From an uncultured Bacteroidota bacterium (lineage in GTDB: Bacteria > Bacteroidota > Bacteroidia > Chitinophagales > Chitinophagaceae): 45,358 nucleotides of DNA. Below the pieces are notes generated by a model. That model searched no databases. It saw only the letters and a program-made list of their open reading frames with translations, and was not told the origin of the DNA. The stretch spans positions 1 to 45,358 of the forward strand of contig CAIMDZ010000171.1 of NCBI GenBank assembly GCA_903839875.1, in the 5' to 3' direction. How positions within the stretch are numbered: position 1 is the stretch's first letter; each line of letters starts with the position of its first letter. The translations under genes were made by a program, and so were the position numbers. Shown here one piece after another: positions 1-8,332 of this stretch.

Positions 1-135
1 ATAGTTTGGTAGGTTGATAGGTTGATAGGTTGGTAGGTTGATAGGTTGGTAGGTTGATAGGTTGATAGGTTGATAGGTTGATAGGTTGATAGGTTGATAG
101 GTTGATAGGTTGATAGTTTGGTAGGTTGATAGGTT
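1..135. repeat. GTTGATAG 8-bp tandem array, copy 1
   Basis: About 17 near-perfect copies of an 8-bp unit (GTTGATAG, with GTTGGTAG and GTTTGGTAG variants) fill the left edge and continue out of the window. The array ends about 73 bp before the rlmN start codon. The same unit recurs at 34912-35050 and 42925-43075. It has no open frame of interest. Simple 8-bp repeats like this can gain or lose units by slippage. Confidence 0.95.
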
Positions 136-195
136 TGAAGATCAAGATCAACTTCTTTTAACAAATTACCCAATTATCTATTTAACTGAATAACC

Positions 196-203
196 TACCT
201 TTG
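196..203 (+). promoter_or_regulatory. Bacteroidota -7 box (TACCTTTG) before rlmN
   Basis: TACCTTTG matches the Bacteroidota -7 consensus TAnnTTTG. Its last base lies only 4 nt before the rlmN ATG, so the transcript would be leaderless or nearly so. No clear -33 TTTG element sits about 19 nt upstream, which lowers confidence. Confidence 0.45.
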
Positions 204-207
204 CGCG

Positions 208-1254
208 ATGAAAAATTTGCGTGAGATAGCCCTTCCCGAACTGGAGGTGATGATGGCGGAACTGGGGGAGCCTAAATTCAGGGCGAAGCAAGTGCATGAA
301 TGGGTGTGGCAGAAGTTTGCAGCGGATATCAATGACATGACCAACCTGTCGAAGGCGCTGCGGGAAAAATTGTCACAGGAATTCTTTATTCCCAAGGTGA
401 AGATGCACCATAGCCAGTATAGCAGTGACGGTACTATTAAGAACCGCCTGCAACTGCACGATGGCTTCTATGTAGAGAGTGTGCTGATACCTACCGAGAA
501 GCGGATGACTGCCTGTGTATCGTCGCAGGTGGGGTGTTCACTGTCGTGCAAGTTTTGTGCTACGGGGTATATGGACCGCAAACGTAACCTGGATTTTGAT
601 GAAATAGTAGATGAGGTAACATTGCTTAATGAGCTGGCAATCAATCATTATAATAAGAAATTATCGAACATTGTTTTTATGGGTATGGGTGAGCCCCTGC
701 TCAACTACAAGGAAATGATGAAGGCGATTGAGAAGATCACTTCGCCCGATGGACTGGGGATGAGCCCTAAAAGGATAACGGTTTCAACTGCCGGTGTGGC
801 TAAGATGATCAGGCAACTTGCCGATGACCAGGTGCGCTTTAAGCTGGCGCTATCCCTGCATGCCGCTACCGACCGGAAACGGAATGAGATAATGCCCATC
901 AATGAAACCAATAATCTTGCCACGCTGATTGAAGCGCTGAACTATTTTTATAAAGCCACAGGAAGCGAGATCACGTTTGAATACATATTGTTCAAAAACT
1001 TCAATGACAGCCTGCAAGATGCCGAGGACCTGGTAAAGTTGTACCGCAAGGTACCTGTTGACCTGATCAATATTATTGAGTACAATCCGATTGATGCGGC
1101 GAAGTTTGAGAAGCCGGATGAAGAGCAGGTGGAAGCATTTATGGACTACCTGACCAGGAATAAGGTGAATGTACGACTTCGCAGGAGCCGGGGTAAGGAT
1201 ATTGATGCCGCCTGCGGGCAGTTGGCGAATGTTGATGCCACCCCTAACCCCTGA
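208..1254 (+). CDS. rlmN: 23S rRNA (adenine(2503)-C(2))-methyltransferase RlmN
   Basis: Radical-SAM methyltransferase that methylates C2 of A2503 in 23S rRNA, and in characterised relatives A37 of some tRNAs; cytoplasmic. The 348-residue length is normal. The radical-SAM cluster motif CxxxCxxC is at Cys110, Cys114 and Cys117. The GMGEPL motif follows around residue 160. The conserved C-terminal RGxDIxAACGQL motif carries the second catalytic cysteine at about Cys336. The N-terminus aligns with the family from the LREIALPEL segment onward, which supports the ATG at 208 even though a -7 promoter box lies just 4 nt upstream. It stands alone, with a convergent TonB-receptor-like gene downstream. 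Confidence 0.97.
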   Translation: MKNLREIALPELEVMMAELGEPKFRAKQVHEWVWQKFAADINDMTNLSKALREKLSQEFFIPKVKMHHSQYSSDGTIKNRLQLHDGFYVESVLIPTEKRMTACVSSQVGCSLSCKFCATGYMDRKRNLDFDEIVDEVTLLNELAINHYNKKLSNIVFMGMGEPLLNYKEMMKAIEKITSPDGLGMSPKRITVSTAGVAKMIRQLADDQVRFKLALSLHAATDRKRNEIMPINETNNLATLIEALNYFYKATGSEITFEYILFKNFNDSLQDAEDLVKLYRKVPVDLINIIEYNPIDAAKFEKPDEEQVEAFMDYLTRNKVNVRLRRSRGKDIDAACGQLANVDATPNP

Positions 1255-1353
1255 AGGGGCTTCACTGGAGAACATGGGTTCGACTAAGTAACTTCTTTCG
1301 GCGATAAAATCAAGAAAACAATTCAACTAAATCAAAGCAAAAATGTTGAGTAT

Positions 1354-3819
1354 TTAGTTGTCAGGTGTATCGGGGTTATTTTGGTCCTTTTCCTGTTTCT
1401 TTTCTTTGAATTCCAGCTTCCCGAATTTGTAGCTGAATGTGAGGCCGAAGGACTGGTTCGGAACCTTACGGTCGTTGTAATAGGTGAAGTACTGGCCGGT
1501 AAGGTTGGTGGCCTGGTCGGTGTATTTGTTGAACGGATTGGTAGTGGTAAAACCTATGCTGCCTTTCTTTTTGAATAGCTGTTTGCGTACGGCAAAACTA
1601 TAGCTGGTGTATGACGGGAATTTGCCCTGGATTTCAGTGCGTGGGGAATTAAAGTTGGCGAAGAACTCTGCAGCAAGGGTTTTACTGAATTGGTAGGAGG
1701 CGTTGAAGTTGGCGCGGTAATTATAGCTGCTGAATGTATTGCCGGGTATCAGTTCACTCTGAATATATTTGTTGAAAACCTGGAAGTTTCCGCGCAGTTC
1801 GAATTTTTTAGATAGAGAAAGATTGCCCGAAATGTTGATGCCGGTCATCTGCTGGGTACCTGCATTTTCATGGGTGGTAACTGATACATCGGAGTAGTAT
1901 CTGCCACCAAGAATTTTGTTGGTGTAATGCAGGATATAGCTTTGCTCATCATCCCGGGTGTTGCGGTAATAAAGCATCACCATCAGTGAGCTGCCCTTGT
2001 CAAAAGATCTGAAATAAGTAACCTCGCCGGCATTCGTTCTTTCGGGCTTCAGGTAGGGGTTTCCCGTTACCAGGTTGGTAGGGTCGGTTGCATCATAAAA
2101 CGGATTCAGCTCACGGTATCCTGCCCGTTGAATGCGCCCATAATACGTGGCCTTTATTGTCTGGTTTTTTTTCAGCTTGCGCATTAAAGTAACAGAAGGA
2201 ATCACCGAATTGTAGGAAGGCGTAATGTGCAGGCTGTCAGCAGGAATGTTAATATTGGTGTACTCATCGCGAATGCCCATTTTAAGGGTGAATTTGTAGG
2301 GCAGGGGAATGGTCACTGTAACATAGGCGGCATAGATTTCCCGGTTGAAATTAAAGTTATCCTGCCCGGCAGAATCGAAATTATACCCGAGGTGGCTGTT
2401 GTCGAAAAGCGAATCTGACGAATTACTGTTGATGCGGCTGATGGTTGCCTTAGCGCCGGTATTAATAATAATGCCGCTTCCCACGGGCTGAGCGTAATCG
2501 GCGATCAGGTAAGTTTCGTTGTCCTGCACTTTGTTGTAACCCTTATCGCCGTCGGCCGGAAATGCAGATGACGGATATTGTTCAAGCTCCGAGAAATCCG
2601 TTCTGCCCCTGCCATAGCTTTGCTGCACTGACAGGCTCAGTTCCTGGTCTTCTTTACTGAATTTTCTCAGGTAGTTAATGTTCCAGTCAATGTTCCGGTT
2701 CCGGTTGGTATTATTTGAATTCCTGTTCTTGGTTGTACCCGAATTGATAGGTATAACCGTGGAATCCAGTTGGGTTATCGATGATGTGGACAAGTTGCCA
2801 TAGTTGTTGTAGCTTACGGATGCAGTCAGTTGCTGTTTTTTCGAAATGGCCCAGTCCATGCCTAGCTGCCCGCGATAGCCATTTCGCTCAAAGGTCCCTT
2901 TACCATTCTGGCTGAACAATGCGCTGTCGTGAATTCTTGCATCATCAGTCGTAATCCTGTTTTGGTTCAGCAGGGTAGTACCTTTTAATTGTGCATTGCC
3001 ACTTAAAGATGCATTAAGGTCAAGGTTTCCTTTTTTAGCATGGATATTTGCCGAGCCATTTTCAGTGCGCGTGCCTATTGAGGCAGATACAGTGCCGTTT
3101 ATACCCTGTGCTTTGTTATCTTTAAGAATGATATTGATAATACCACCGGTGCCCTGGGCGTCGTATTGGGCGCCGGGGCTGGTGATGATCTCAATACTTT
3201 TTATCTGGCTGGCTGGTATGGACTGGAGGGCTTCTGCCAGGTTATTATCGAACATGGTGGAAGGCCGGCCATTGATGAACACCCGGATGTTCTGTGTGCC
3301 CAGCAGTTCTACGTTTCCATCCACATCTACAGATACCTGGGGTACTTTTCTCAGTATATCTGTTGCTACGCCACCCTGGCTGGTGAGATCGTTGCCGACA
3401 TTAAAAACAAATTTATCGAGATGGCTTTCCATGAAACTGCGATTGCCGGTAATGGTCACATCTTCCAGTTTTTTTGAGGAGGAAGCTATTTTTATATCCT
3501 TCAGATTCGCAACCGGCTGAACATCGGTGACCACAATGTTTGTAAGCCTTTTGGAGCCATAACCAATAAAATCAACATTGGCAACATATTCACCGGTTTG
3601 CAAATTATCAATGGTAAATTTGCCTGACTCATCACTGATGATACCACCTGCTACCTTTGTACTTCCCTTAAGAAACACGGTGACAGTGGCATAGTCAATA
3701 GGCTGATGGGTGGAAGAGTCAATGATCCTGCCTTTTATTTTGCAGGGGCCTGTAGTTTGTTGAGTGAAACCTTGGTGAAAAACTCCTAAAAAAATCGCGA
3801 TAAAAATAAAAAACCTCAT
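1354..3819 (-). CDS. TonB-dependent receptor-like outer membrane beta-barrel protein
   Basis: Outer-membrane protein of the Bacteroidota type with three parts. First comes a signal peptide (MRFFIFIAIFLG..., cleavage near FTQ). Then comes a carboxypeptidase-regulatory-like beta-sandwich domain at about residues 25-110 (KGRIIDSSTHQPIDYATV). Next is a TonB plug domain (ILRKVPQVSVDVDGNV, then IKSIEIITSPGAQYDAQGTG and GIINIILK). The remainder is a long beta-barrel of the OMP_b-brl_3 kind. The open frame extends ten codons further upstream, but the ATG at 3819 directly precedes the hydrophobic signal sequence and is the better start (821 residues). No SusD-like partner is adjacent, so a glycan-uptake role is not indicated. 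The substrate cannot be told from the sequence; this subfamily includes receptors for siderophores or peptides. Confidence 0.9.
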   Translation of the reverse strand: MRFFIFIAIFLGVFHQGFTQQTTGPCKIKGRIIDSSTHQPIDYATVTVFLKGSTKVAGGIISDESGKFTIDNLQTGEYVANVDFIGYGSKRLTNIVVTDVQPVANLKDIKIASSSKKLEDVTITGNRSFMESHLDKFVFNVGNDLTSQGGVATDILRKVPQVSVDVDGNVELLGTQNIRVFINGRPSTMFDNNLAEALQSIPASQIKSIEIITSPGAQYDAQGTGGIINIILKDNKAQGINGTVSASIGTRTENGSANIHAKKGNLDLNASLSGNAQLKGTTLLNQNRITTDDARIHDSALFSQNGKGTFERNGYRGQLGMDWAISKKQQLTASVSYNNYGNLSTSSITQLDSTVIPINSGTTKNRNSNNTNRNRNIDWNINYLRKFSKEDQELSLSVQQSYGRGRTDFSELEQYPSSAFPADGDKGYNKVQDNETYLIADYAQPVGSGIIINTGAKATISRINSNSSDSLFDNSHLGYNFDSAGQDNFNFNREIYAAYVTVTIPLPYKFTLKMGIRDEYTNINIPADSLHITPSYNSVIPSVTLMRKLKKNQTIKATYYGRIQRAGYRELNPFYDATDPTNLVTGNPYLKPERTNAGEVTYFRSFDKGSSLMVMLYYRNTRDDEQSYILHYTNKILGGRYYSDVSVTTHENAGTQQMTGINISGNLSLSKKFELRGNFQVFNKYIQSELIPGNTFSSYNYRANFNASYQFSKTLAAEFFANFNSPRTEIQGKFPSYTSYSFAVRKQLFKKKGSIGFTTTNPFNKYTDQATNLTGQYFTYYNDRKVPNQSFGLTFSYKFGKLEFKEKKQEKDQNNPDTPDN

Positions 3820-4065
3820 ATGGCTGCTGGTAATTATGCAAGGTGTCAATAGGCTGATTAAAACATAAAAGTATGATTGAAAACTGAAGTAAACTGAAAA
3901 TTATTGTTTGGGTATGGATTTTGGGTGATTGGCTATTGCCAGTATATATAGATGCGCAGGAGGCATGATATTAGTATAATGAATGAAAATGGCCGCATTG
4001 GATTATTTGCAGTAAAAATAATAAAATTGTAATATTCTTCAGCCGGGTCAGGAAATAAATTCAGC

Positions 4066-4081
4066 AATGATGGTTATCATT
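4066..4081. promoter_or_regulatory. candidate metalloregulator operator upstream of the NRAMP gene
   Basis: A perfect 6+6 inverted repeat AATGAT-GGTT-ATCATT resembles half-sites of Fur/MntR-family boxes. It lies 33 bp upstream of the transporter ATG, just upstream of the -7-like box at 4103-4110, where a repressor could block transcription. Assignment to Fur or MntR is inference. Confidence 0.4.
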
Positions 4082-4102
4082 ACATAAATTCACAACAGCA
4101 TA

Positions 4103-4110
4103 TATTTTTG
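4103..4110 (+). promoter_or_regulatory. -7 box (TATTTTTG) before the NRAMP gene
   Basis: TATTTTTG fits TAnnTTTG and ends 4 nt before the ATG at 4115, the same spacing as at rlmN. This implies a leaderless mRNA. No good -33 element is seen. Confidence 0.4.
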
Positions 4111-4114
4111 CCAC

Positions 4115-5395
4115 ATGCCGAAGGCTGCAATGAAAAATACAAGGTTTGGAAGATTTTTAAAAATGCTGGGACCGGGATTGATCACCGGCGCCAGTGATGA
4201 CGATCCGAGCGGAATTGCAACCTATTCACAGGCAGGTTCACTATATGGTTTTTCCACGCTCTGGACTGCCTGGATATCTTTCCCTTTGATGGCCGGCATA
4301 CAGGAAATGTGCGCCCGTATTGGCCTGGCAACATCGCGGGGATTGACCAGTATATTAAAGCATCATTACCCAAGGTGGGTCTTATACCTTATGGTACTGT
4401 TCAGTTTCCCGGCTATAACGATGAATATAGGCGCTGATATAGCAGGTATGGGGGCGGTAGCTAACCTGGTAATGCCAAAAGTAGATTCGGCTTTTTTCAG
4501 CGTTCTGTTCACCATCCTGTTGCTGATTGGAATCGTTTACTTCCCTTACCGGAAAATTGCTGCTATTCTTAAATACCTGGCAATGATATTGCTGGTTTAC
4601 TTAATAGTGCCATTTATAGTAAAAACCAACTGGGGTGAGGTATTAAAAGCTACCCTGATACCGCATATTGAATTCAATAAAGATTTTCTGGGCATATTGG
4701 TAGGGATATTAGGAACTACTATTTCTCCTTACTTGTTTTTCTGGCAAACCAATATGGAGGTTGAAGAGCTGCGGGAAAAGCAAAAAGACAGTAAGATCAT
4801 GATCGTTGCCAGCAGGAGGATGTTCCGCGATATGAAGACCGATGTGAATTTCGGAATGTTCTTTTCCAACCTGGTCATGTTCTTTATTATTCTTACTACG
4901 GCGGCTGTTTTAGGTACCGGCGGATTGCATAAAATAGAAACTGTGGAGCAGGCGGCACAGGCATTAAGGCCCCTGGCCGGCGACATGGCCTATTACCTGT
5001 TTGCCGCAGGTGTAATAGGAACCGGCTTCCTCGCCATACCCGTACTGAGCGGGGCGCTTTCGTACATTTTTTCCGAAACCTTTGGCCTGCAACGTGGACT
5101 CGACAAAAAATTCCATGAAGCAAAAGGCTTTTATATTATCATAGCGCTGTCGCTGGTGGCAGGTCTGGCGATGAATTATATTGGCATCACACCCGTTAAG
5201 GCGCTATTGTACTCAGCTATACTGTATGGATTAACCGCCCCGGTAATTATAGCCATCATATTGCATATCTGCAATAACAAGGAAATAATGGGAAAGCACA
5301 CCAATAGCAGGCGGGCGAATATACTAGGGGTGATGACGCTGGTACTGATGACTGCGGCGGCTGTTGCAATGCTGTATTTCCAGTTTGCGTCGTAA
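4115..5395 (+). CDS. NRAMP-family divalent metal cation transporter (atypical)
   Basis: Inner-membrane transporter of the SLC11/NRAMP superfamily with about 11 hydrophobic segments in 426 residues. The first helix carries the unwound motif as DDDPSG (Asp30-Pro31-Ser32-Gly33) rather than canonical DPGN. Helix 6 reads TTISPY (201-206) where canonical NRAMPs have a metal-binding MPH. The soft methionine ligand used for Mn/Fe is therefore replaced by serine, and the asparagine by glycine. Related NRAMP-like proteins lacking that methionine include Mg2+ transporters (NRMT), so substrate is uncertain: Mn2+, Fe2+ or Mg2+. A second ATG at 4130 is possible. The upstream AATGAT/ATCATT palindrome suggests metal-responsive control. 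The gene is monocistronic, with the next gene convergent. Confidence 0.9.
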   Translation: MPKAAMKNTRFGRFLKMLGPGLITGASDDDPSGIATYSQAGSLYGFSTLWTAWISFPLMAGIQEMCARIGLATSRGLTSILKHHYPRWVLYLMVLFSFPAITMNIGADIAGMGAVANLVMPKVDSAFFSVLFTILLLIGIVYFPYRKIAAILKYLAMILLVYLIVPFIVKTNWGEVLKATLIPHIEFNKDFLGILVGILGTTISPYLFFWQTNMEVEELREKQKDSKIMIVASRRMFRDMKTDVNFGMFFSNLVMFFIILTTAAVLGTGGLHKIETVEQAAQALRPLAGDMAYYLFAAGVIGTGFLAIPVLSGALSYIFSETFGLQRGLDKKFHEAKGFYIIIALSLVAGLAMNYIGITPVKALLYSAILYGLTAPVIIAIILHICNNKEIMGKHTNSRRANILGVMTLVLMTAAAVAMLYFQFAS

Positions 5396-5444
5396 CACCA
5401 ATCAGAGGTTTCGGTGAGAAAGATTAATTGCTAAGGCCCGTGTT

Positions 5445-7121
5445 CTATCGCACATACTGCCCTATCACCACCTTCCCGCACCATTTCCCGTAGGCTGTTA
5501 CCATATTTACAAAGTAAACGCCAGGTGGCGCATTCAGCTGCACGGCTGTTTCTTTATTGGTTAGGACGATTAGCTCTTTTACTTTTTGCCCCAGGAAGTT
5601 GGTGATGATGATATGCGCTTCTTCACTCACAGGTGATGATAGCATACAGGTAAATGTGCCGTTACTGGGATCAGGGTAAAGGTGGAATGATCCCGCTAGT
5701 CCGCCCACAATTGAAGGAGTTGCTGCATGGGCATCAATATGGATATAAAGCGTAGTTGTATCGCTGCCGCCGCCGCAATCTGTAACAGCAACCTTCATAG
5801 TATCGCCGCCTATATAGCCTGCGCCAGGAGTGTAGTAAAAGCTGGTGGGCGTCATTACACCATTGGGGCATACGGTGGCGTATGCTCCGCCGAATGTACC
5901 GTGCGTGGGTGGCCTTACTATGGCCCATGTCTCTGCCTGGCCCTGGTTGGTATCATTTGCGTTCAGCAGCGAATTAAGCGAATCGGCAGGCGCATCTTTG
6001 AGAAGGTTTATATGCTGTCCATGCCCGCCGGTGAATTCAGGCTTAAAGTTTGGCGTGAGCTTGCGCACGCGGTAATTGTGCCCATCGGCAATATAAATAT
6101 TACCAAGCGTATCAATGCAAACTTTCTCGGGGTAGTTCAATTGTGCCGAGGTGGCATTACAGCCGTCGCCCTCAGAATAACCCGAAATTCCATTCCCGGC
6201 TATCGTGGTGATGATCCCCGCAGTGTTCACCATTCTGATCCTTAGGTTTTGGTCGTCGGAGATATATAGATTGCCCTGTTTATCTATAGCTATGCCCCCA
6301 GGAAAAGCGAACTTTGCAGCAGTGGCCGGGCCACCATCTCCACCAAATCCCCCGGCTGAGCCGGCTACAGTGGAAATAATACCTGCTGAATTGACCTTGC
6401 GGATACGGTGGTTCCCGATGTCTGCTATGTATACATTGCCGGATGTATCAACAGTGACGTCAGATGGGTAATTTAGTTGTGCAGTTGTGGCCGGCCCGGC
6501 ATCTCCGCTGAAACCTGGAGTTCCTTTACCGGCAATCGTTGTGATAATGCCGGCTGCGTCAATTCTGCGGATACAGTGATTATCCGCATCGGCAAAAAAG
6601 ATATTATTATGCCGGTCAATAGCCAACCCCGATGGTGTGTGTAACAAGGCAGATGTGGCGGGGCCTCCATCGCCGCTGTACCCAAGGGTACCTAATGTGC
6701 CGGCAATGGTGCTAAGGATTCCTGCCGGGTTCACTTTTCTGATTGCGTGGTCGGAGGCATCGCAAATATACAAATTCCCTGCCGCATCGGTTGCAGTGCC
6801 GTAAACACTGCTAAGCAGGGCTGCGGTAGCCGGTCCGCCATCACCTGTGTAACTGGAAACGGAACTACCTGCTATTTTGTAGAATAAGGATGCGGGGGTT
6901 ACCATGCGAACCGAACTTTGCGTGGTCACGATGAGTTGCCCAAACGGATCATACGATACGTAATGAACAGTATTACAGAAGCTTGCCGCTGTGGCCGGGC
7001 CACCGAATCCTGTGTCGGCTACAATGCCGTTACCTGCATAGGTGCTGATGAGGTACTGCGCTTGGGCTTTTGGCAAATTAAAGCCCAATAAAATGACTAA
7101 AACGATCAAAAGCTTTTTCAT
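5445..7121 (-). CDS. Secreted NHL-repeat protein with T9SS sorting domain
   Basis: 558-residue secreted protein. A signal peptide at residues 1-22 ends in AQAQ. About six NHL-type beta-propeller repeats follow up to about residue 350, each with the pattern AG.G..G.SGDGGPAT.A.L..P...A.D..GN.YI.D..NH.IRK. A beta-rich, cadherin/Ig-like segment comes next (about 380-470, SFYYTPGAGYIGGDTM). A C-terminal T9SS type-A-like sorting domain starts at LYPDPSNGTF and ends in GVYFVNM...GKVVIGQ. NHL propellers mediate protein or ligand binding; the target is unknown. A second, truncated relative is at 44076-45240. The gene is probably monocistronic. Confidence 0.9.
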   Translation of the reverse strand: MKKLLIVLVILLGFNLPKAQAQYLISTYAGNGIVADTGFGGPATAASFCNTVHYVSYDPFGQLIVTTQSSVRMVTPASLFYKIAGSSVSSYTGDGGPATAALLSSVYGTATDAAGNLYICDASDHAIRKVNPAGILSTIAGTLGTLGYSGDGGPATSALLHTPSGLAIDRHNNIFFADADNHCIRRIDAAGIITTIAGKGTPGFSGDAGPATTAQLNYPSDVTVDTSGNVYIADIGNHRIRKVNSAGIISTVAGSAGGFGGDGGPATAAKFAFPGGIAIDKQGNLYISDDQNLRIRMVNTAGIITTIAGNGISGYSEGDGCNATSAQLNYPEKVCIDTLGNIYIADGHNYRVRKLTPNFKPEFTGGHGQHINLLKDAPADSLNSLLNANDTNQGQAETWAIVRPPTHGTFGGAYATVCPNGVMTPTSFYYTPGAGYIGGDTMKVAVTDCGGGSDTTTLYIHIDAHAATPSIVGGLAGSFHLYPDPSNGTFTCMLSSPVSEEAHIIITNFLGQKVKELIVLTNKETAVQLNAPPGVYFVNMVTAYGKWCGKVVIGQYVR

Positions 7122-7209
7122 ATTATTATGTTTGCAGTTTACTAAATTAGCGAATAACAGCAGTTTATTACCGGCAATAAAAACGTTTTTTAGTTGTAGT
7201 CATTAAATT

Positions 7210-7247
7210 ATAGGTTTATCCATGCAACAGCGCATGAATAAACCTAT
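7210..7247 (-). terminator. hairpin downstream of the small secreted-protein gene
   Basis: 16-bp stem (7210-7225 with 7232-7247, one G-U pair, 6-nt loop) located 9 bp beyond the stop codon of the 7256-7789 gene. The T-tail on the minus strand is weak (AATTTAAT). Confidence 0.6.
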
Positions 7248-7255
7248 TGGGTGGT

Positions 7256-7789
7256 CTACGGTGATTGTGTGAGGGTAATCGTCACGTCAGCCATAGCGCC
7301 ACATCCGCCGGTCCAGGTGCAGGTGAGCACTGGCTCGCCAGTACCCAAAAAGAACGTAGAACTGTAAAAATTATCAGGGTAGCCATTGCATGCACTGGGC
7401 GATATGCAATTTTTTGAATAACTTAAGAAAATCGGGTATGTGCCACCACTCCAACTGAGGTAAATTTCTGCCTCGGTCCACATGAAATCTGAGGGCAGCG
7501 ATGAGCACCACAAGGTTGGGCAAACAGCAGTGCCCCAACCTGGGCTGGAACCGACATTGCAAGGTGTATAAGCACCCCAGGTTGAGAAATAATTAACAAC
7601 TATCCCATTGGTAATATACGTTGCATAACATGCATACCCGCTGCACGAACTCGGCGCAGAAGCATACATAATCACCTGGGCTGTAAAGTCGGTGTTATTG
7701 ACTATAGTAATAGTGCCTGAGCCAGTTGCAAAGGCTCCGTTACTCCACGCTATGAAGCCGAGAAGCACGAAAAAAAGTAATTTTTTCAT
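7256..7789 (-). CDS. Small Cys-rich secreted protein of unknown function
   Basis: 177 residues with a clear signal peptide (MKKLLFFVLLGFIAWSNGAF, cleaved near FAT). The mature protein begins with a beta-like segment TGSGTITIVNNTDFTAQV, then a region rich in Cys, Trp, Tyr and Ser with about ten cysteines. Several are in pairs (SSCSGYAC, CPTLWC, CTWTGGC), suggesting extracytoplasmic disulfides. The start of the mature region (a TITIVNNT strand) recalls secreted beta-sandwich proteins, but I do not recognise a family. There is no T9SS sorting domain and no lipobox. A strong hairpin directly follows its stop codon. Confidence 0.75.
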   Translation of the reverse strand: MKKLLFFVLLGFIAWSNGAFATGSGTITIVNNTDFTAQVIMYASAPSSCSGYACYATYITNGIVVNYFSTWGAYTPCNVGSSPGWGTAVCPTLWCSSLPSDFMWTEAEIYLSWSGGTYPIFLSYSKNCISPSACNGYPDNFYSSTFFLGTGEPVLTCTWTGGCGAMADVTITLTQSP

Positions 7790-8332
7790 ATTTTTTTAAT
7801 TTTTTGGTGAATATTTTAAGATTCTTTCCAAGAGAATTTATGGGCTTACATTTTTAACCATTTCATTGGTAACCTCACATTACGTCAAAGTTTAAACGCA
7901 GGTGAGGCTTCCCGTTATTAAAGAGCGGATATGTGTGACAGGGCAATTAGTGTTCCGGTTTGTGTTAGAAGCAGCCTCAAACCACTGCCTGTAGCTACTT
8001 TCAGCAAATTGAATTAATGGAAGATACTTTAATAAAAATTTATGGGGGGGGGGGATTTTTTGTTTTCATAAATGGTGAAATGAAGATTATGTTTTCATTA
8101 GGTAAAATAAAGCTACAACATATTTTTATAAACGAAGAACAATAACAAATAAAAATTTAGATAATAAAATAAGGCTGTGCGAATCCATTGTTCCTCATGT
8201 TCCCTTGTCCCCAGTCACCGGCATGCTCCCATCCACGGGCTTGTTCTATTCCTGAAAATCTGAAATACACTCGTTTAAAGACTGAATGGAATTATTTCCC
8301 AATTAATTTTACTTTTACCTAAAGTAAAATTT
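7790..8332. other. noncoding stretch with an 11-G homopolymer
   Basis: AT-rich intergenic DNA upstream of two divergently oriented genes. The standout is an uninterrupted run of 11 G at 8044-8054 in otherwise A/T-rich sequence. No RNA gene or coherent ORF is seen. Confidence 0.7.

Noticed and set aside
1-135. CRISPR-like array
   Set aside because: The unit is only 8 bp with no spacers; it is a simple tandem repeat.
850-1326. 158-codon minus-strand ORF inside rlmN
   Set aside because: It lies opposite well-conserved rlmN codons and has no recognisable features.
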